Positions 60,806-64,000 of a DNA stretch of 64,000 nucleotides are shown here, piece by piece. The DNA lies in contig NZ_DATCTU010000127.1 of assembly GCF_036567765.1 (NCBI RefSeq), positions 1-64,000 of the forward strand. The letters run 5' to 3'. The notes below the pieces were generated by a model. That model made no database searches. It had not been told where the DNA came from and was given only the letters and a program-made list of their open reading frames with translations. Both the position numbers and the translations under genes were made by a program. Positions within the stretch are counted from its first letter, which is position 1; the number at the start of each line of letters is the position of its first letter. Origin of the DNA: Pseudobacteroides sp. (GTDB lineage Bacteria; Bacillota; Clostridia; Acetivibrionales; DSM-2933).

Positions 60806-62296
60806 TCAGCTGCCAATATACTTTTTCATCTGTTTGGAGGTTGTGATGAGCTCTTCAACCAGGCTTTTTGCCAGGCTTGCATTTGCCAGGTTGCTACCAA
60901 CCGCATCATTTACCTGATTTGCATTTGAGGATGCCAATCGGCTTAAATCGGAGGCTTCTTGTATGCAGCCAACTATTTTATTGTTTGTACTTAAAACATG
61001 ACTGATTTTTTCATTAACCAGTAGAACATTGTTATTTACATCGGTTATTTTGGATAAAATTGCATTAAATGACTCCTGGGTTTTAAATATAAGCTGGTTC
61101 TGCATTTCATTTGCATCCATAAGTTCTGAAATTGCTTTCACAGATGTATCGGTCAGATTGTTAAGCTCCTGGATTATCTTTCCGATGCTTCCTGTATAGT
61201 CCGCACTTTGACTTGCAAGCTTTCTGATTTCCTCAGCAACAACAGCAAATCCTTTACCTGCTTCACCTGCACGAGCACTTTCTATGGCTGCATTTAAGGA
61301 GAGCAAGTTTGTTTGCTCCGATATACCTTTTATTATATCGGTTATATTGAGGATTTCTGTTGCCTTTATTTTTAACTCCTTTATGATAGTATTCATATTT
61401 GCATTGTTTTCATTAACTACCCTGGACATGCTGGAAAGGTCGTTTATTATGCCCATTCCCTCATTAATGCAAGATGCGGTGTCCTTTGAAAGCAGGCTTG
61501 TTTTTGAAGATACATCAGAGCTCTCTTCTATAATTTTATGTATGTCATGGGTAAGAGCGGTCTGAACTTTAAAGCTTTCCGCAGATTCAGAAGTGCTCTT
61601 TGCTATTTCGCTAACTGAAAGGGATACATTTTGAGTAGATGTGTTAAAATTATCCATTATGTCATAAACTTTTTTAGAATTTGCGTCAAGTACAGCTGCA
61701 ATTTTTAATACGTCTTTAAGTATTTCATTCTGTTTTTTCTTTTCCTCCTCAATTGAAGAAATCTTTTCAATATTAAATCTAGTGGCGAGCTTTGACGAAA
61801 GAGTAAGAGAAAAACAGTACATTAATACTACACAGAACTGGATTGTATAATCAGTTATTATACTTTGATCGGTCATTTTTAAAATGAAAACATTTTTAAA
61901 AATGCTTATTACGTTTATAGCTACAGATGCAGAACTGGCCCAAATGATGAGCTTAAAATCAAAATATAAAAAATACATGAGAAGTATTGGGAAAAGGTAT
62001 ACAAAAACAGTGATTCTGTCTGTTGTCATAAGAGCAAAGCCATATACAAGAAAGTAGGCACCCAATGTAAAAATTTTCAGATTTGGAGTGGATTTATTTT
62101 TTAAATATAAGATAGTGGCAACGGTGAAGGAACTGACAATGATTGATACCATAGCACCCACATATGTTATACTTTTATTACCTTTGATAAATTCCAGTGT
62201 ATAGCCGATTATGAGAAATGCATTCAATATCCAATTGATTATTAATACAACCTTGTTTGTTCTTTTTACAGAATCGTTGCCGCTAAAATTAATCAT
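60806..62296 (-). CDS. methyl-accepting chemotaxis protein with multi-helix membrane domain
   Basis: A 496-aa receptor whose first 180 residues contain about six hydrophobic helices with no large external domain. A coiled coil and a signalling domain follow (GISEQTNLLSLNAAIESARA, AGKGFAVVAEEIRKLASQS). It lacks HAMP. Such receptors may sense membrane state or a hydrophobic or cytoplasmic cue. It is divergent from the VWA gene. Confidence 0.92.
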   Translation of the reverse strand: MINFSGNDSVKRTNKVVLIINWILNAFLIIGYTLEFIKGNKSITYVGAMVSIIVSSFTVATILYLKNKSTPNLKIFTLGAYFLVYGFALMTTDRITVFVYLFPILLMYFLYFDFKLIIWASSASVAINVISIFKNVFILKMTDQSIITDYTIQFCVVLMYCFSLTLSSKLATRFNIEKISSIEEEKKKQNEILKDVLKIAAVLDANSKKVYDIMDNFNTSTQNVSLSVSEIAKSTSESAESFKVQTALTHDIHKIIEESSDVSSKTSLLSKDTASCINEGMGIINDLSSMSRVVNENNANMNTIIKELKIKATEILNITDIIKGISEQTNLLSLNAAIESARAGEAGKGFAVVAEEIRKLASQSADYTGSIGKIIQELNNLTDTSVKAISELMDANEMQNQLIFKTQESFNAILSKITDVNNNVLLVNEKISHVLSTNNKIVGCIQEASDLSRLASSNANQVNDAVGSNLANASLAKSLVEELITTSKQMKKYIGS

Positions 62297-62850
62297 ACCG
62301 CCTGGCTCCTTTATAAAAGAATACTTAACATGTTAAGTATCGGCAATAAGTTTTAAATTAATTAGGAAAACCATACTTCTTTATTAATTTGGTTATAATT
62401 GTTGTAAAAGTTATATTTGTGCCACTAAATTTTACCCATACAATTAATGGTATAAAAGCTTTAATAATGAAAAAGGGACTTTGGAAGTCAGCAAAAACCT
62501 AAAAGAGACTATTTCGCTTGTAGCTAAAACGTGGTAATGGCTACAATATAAATTTGAGGCTCATATCAATCATTAAAAAGTGTTGACACAAAGTTACAGA
62601 TGTGTTACTATTAATGCGTAACTGAAAAGAAACAAAACGGTGATCGCTTCGAATTTGAATTACCCTAGCTTCATTCTAAATTCAAATAAAACCAGAATTC
62701 ACAAAGAAAAGGTGAAGATGTGTTTTCTATGCCTTGGCAATTAAAGCTGTGACCTAAAGGCAATAATTTATGTTTCACATTTTATTAATGCCATATACAT
62801 ATGATTAAGTATGGCCGGACGGCCAATTTAAATTAAGGGGGATTGTGACA
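62297..62850. other. long divergent intergenic region with VWA-gene leader
   Basis: About 550 bases without a coding frame. It holds a consensus promoter at 62583-62611 followed by a roughly 230-base leader to the VWA gene. The leader contains an AATTTGAATT/AATTCAAAT hairpin near 62650-62690 and a TGCCTT/AAGGCA stem near 62731-62763. I recognise no known riboswitch class in it. Confidence 0.5.
62583..62611 (+). promoter_or_regulatory. promoter of the VWA gene
   Basis: TTGACA at 62583-62588 and TACTAT at 62606-62611 with a 17-base spacer. Confidence 0.7.
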
Positions 62851-63942
62851 GTGAGCAATTATATTGATGTGTGTGTGAGTTTTGATACCACAGGTTCCAT
62901 GTATCCATGTTTAACCCAGGTAAGAAGATCTGTAAAGGAAATTGTAAGTAAATTATTCAGAGATATACCGGGTTTAAGGATTTCTATAATAGCCCATGGA
63001 GATTACTGTGATGCAGGGAAGCCATACGTGATAAAAATAAACGATTTTTCTACAAACGAAGAGGAAATTATTAATTTTATAAATAACGTTGAAGCCACTG
63101 GGGGTGGGGATGCACCCGAGTGTTATGAGTTGGTTTTGAATCAGGCAAGGACTAATCTTTCCTGGCAGTCAGGCAGGGCAAAAGTACTGGTGCTCATTGG
63201 AGACGATGTGCCCCATGGACCTACCTATGCTGGAAATGTGAATAAAATTGACTGGCGAAATGAGCTGGGGCTGCTATTGGAAGCTGGAATAAACGTATAT
63301 GGAATTCATGCCATGCCGGGTATTAGAAAACATTCGAAGGCATTCTATGAAGAAATAGCTCAAAAGACAGGCGGCTTTTATTTAACGCTTGACCAGTTTG
63401 CAAACATTGCAGATATCATTATGGCAATATGCTATAAGCAGGATGGGGAAGAAAGCCTCATATCCTTTGAACAGGAATTAAAAGCAGCAGGAAAAATGAA
63501 CTATAATATAAAATCGTCAATACAAAAGCTTAAAAACGGCAAGATAGATGAATATGAGAGCGACGACAATTTAAATCCGGTACCCGATGGGAGGTTCCAG
63601 GTATTATCGGTTGATAAGGAACAAAGCATTAAGGAGTATATTACCGAGCAGGGTATAAACTTTAAAGTGGGCAGGGGCTTTTACGAGTTAACCAAAAGCG
63701 AGAAGGTAGGCCTCAATAAGGAAGTATTGCTTTATGAAAAAGAAACAGGCAAGATATTTAACGGGCCTCAAGTAAGAGATATACTTAGGCTTAGTCCCCA
63801 GTCAGCTGTAAAAGGAGCAAACGAAACACTCAGGCCAGTCATTTTGGATAAGTATAAGGTTTTCATCCAATCAACATCGTACAATAGAAAACTTATGGCC
63901 GGAACCAGCTTACTGTATGAGGTTGAGGACTGGGATAGATAA
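62851..63942 (+). CDS. von Willebrand factor A domain protein
   Basis: A 363-aa cytoplasmic protein with an N-terminal VWA domain: the MIDAS motif DTTGSM near residue 12, then IIAHGDYCDAG, ATGGGDAPECYE and VLVLIGDDVPHGP. Its second half is unrecognised, with KVGRGFYELTKSEKVG and TGKIFNGPQVRD. VWA proteins of this layout often pair with AAA ATPases or act as scaffolds; no such gene is here. GTG 62851 is eight bases after AGGGGGAT; GTG 62845 is too close. Confidence 0.85.
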   Translation: MSNYIDVCVSFDTTGSMYPCLTQVRRSVKEIVSKLFRDIPGLRISIIAHGDYCDAGKPYVIKINDFSTNEEEIINFINNVEATGGGDAPECYELVLNQARTNLSWQSGRAKVLVLIGDDVPHGPTYAGNVNKIDWRNELGLLLEAGINVYGIHAMPGIRKHSKAFYEEIAQKTGGFYLTLDQFANIADIIMAICYKQDGEESLISFEQELKAAGKMNYNIKSSIQKLKNGKIDEYESDDNLNPVPDGRFQVLSVDKEQSIKEYITEQGINFKVGRGFYELTKSEKVGLNKEVLLYEKETGKIFNGPQVRDILRLSPQSAVKGANETLRPVILDKYKVFIQSTSYNRKLMAGTSLLYEVEDWDR

Positions 63943-64000
63943 TAATACTATATTAACAGCATACAAAGATGCCATGCGTTGGTTTTACGACGATGCTTGG
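63923..64000 (+). CDS. possible start of a next gene, cut by the window edge
   Basis: A frame running from TTG 63923 (overlapping the end of the VWA gene) to the window end reads RTGIDNNTILTAYKDAMRWF then YDDAW. It looks codon-like but is too short to judge; ATG 63974 is an alternative start. No function can be assigned. Confidence 0.3.
   Translation, partial: MRTGIDNNTILTAYKDAMRWFYDDAW

Noticed and set aside
62618..62850. c-di-GMP, c-di-AMP or other known riboswitch in the VWA leader
   Set aside because: None of the conserved core sequences I know for these classes are present.
1..64000. CRISPR arrays
   Set aside because: No regularly spaced identical repeats or cas genes are visible.
1..64000. 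Intact transposase or integrase genes
   Set aside because: None of the coding regions match transposases or integrases, despite repeat traces near 28.3-30.6 kb and 43.9 kb.

Overview
The window reads as chromosome of a low-GC, endospore-forming, anaerobic, fibre-degrading member of the Clostridia (my inference: the Ruminiclostridium/Acetivibrio/Pseudobacteroides neighbourhood). The grounds are a Gram-positive PolC, several sporulation genes (SipL, BofA, YyaC, a CotS-like coat protein, a YabG fragment, Veg), SLH-anchored and dockerin/CBM3-bearing secreted proteins, formate-tetrahydrofolate ligase and a six-subunit Ech-type hydrogenase. I cannot name the species from the sequence alone.

Layout. 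1-170: the 3' half of a 5S rRNA with an aberrant middle, followed by a strong terminator, i.e. the end of an rRNA operon. 307-960: an AgrB-like peptide processor without a visible AgrD. 1394-4860: NAD biosynthesis (nadA, nadB, nadC). 5274-9071: veg, sipL, ispE and a GntR regulator, a classical sporulation/isoprenoid neighbourhood. 9134-9340: a small metal-binding HMA protein. 9563-10505: two tandem CheX-like phosphatases. 10686-14071: a three-gene block with a two-domain AAA+ ATPase, a PspA/IM30 (ESCRT-III superfamily) protein and a membrane-hairpin coiled-coil protein. 14131-22107: a YabG fragment, fhs, a CotS-like protein, a GT39-type membrane glycosyltransferase, BofA, a free-standing SSB, an unknown membrane protein and an alpha/beta hydrolase. 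22575-26930: PolC.

26993-30768: a lipoprotein, then a two-gene cassette (ATPase plus a DpnII/MboI-type PD-(D/E)XK nuclease) next to a tRNA-Ser gene and flanked by imperfect direct repeats. This is a candidate defence system. 30857-32239: an MFS exporter preceded by a short leader ORF and a terminator, an arrangement that looks like attenuation control. 32391-42137: secreted proteins (GH43 lipoprotein, an unknown anchored protein, a large FN3/SLH surface protein, and an M6 metalloprotease carrying discoidin-like repeats and a CBM3). 42305-43633: pseudouridine synthase and tadA.

44188-49724: the Ech hydrogenase operon (echABCDEF) ending in hypA. 49845-63942: signalling and miscellaneous genes: a PAS-SpoIIE phosphatase, YyaC, a DUF896 protein, two chemoreceptors, a phosphodiester glycosidase probably starting at ATT, an NdpA-like protein, a GH16 enzyme with an internal dockerin, a Clp-fold SDH-type proteinase, a DUF116 protein and a VWA protein with a long leader. 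A new reading frame may begin at the right edge.

A dispersed intergenic repeat, at least four copies in both orientations (about 1096, 10504, 22308 and 49736), runs through the window. The two most interesting multi-gene units are the AAA+/PspA/coiled-coil block, which parallels the Vps4/ESCRT-III partnership, and the ATPase/nuclease cassette beside tRNA-Ser.
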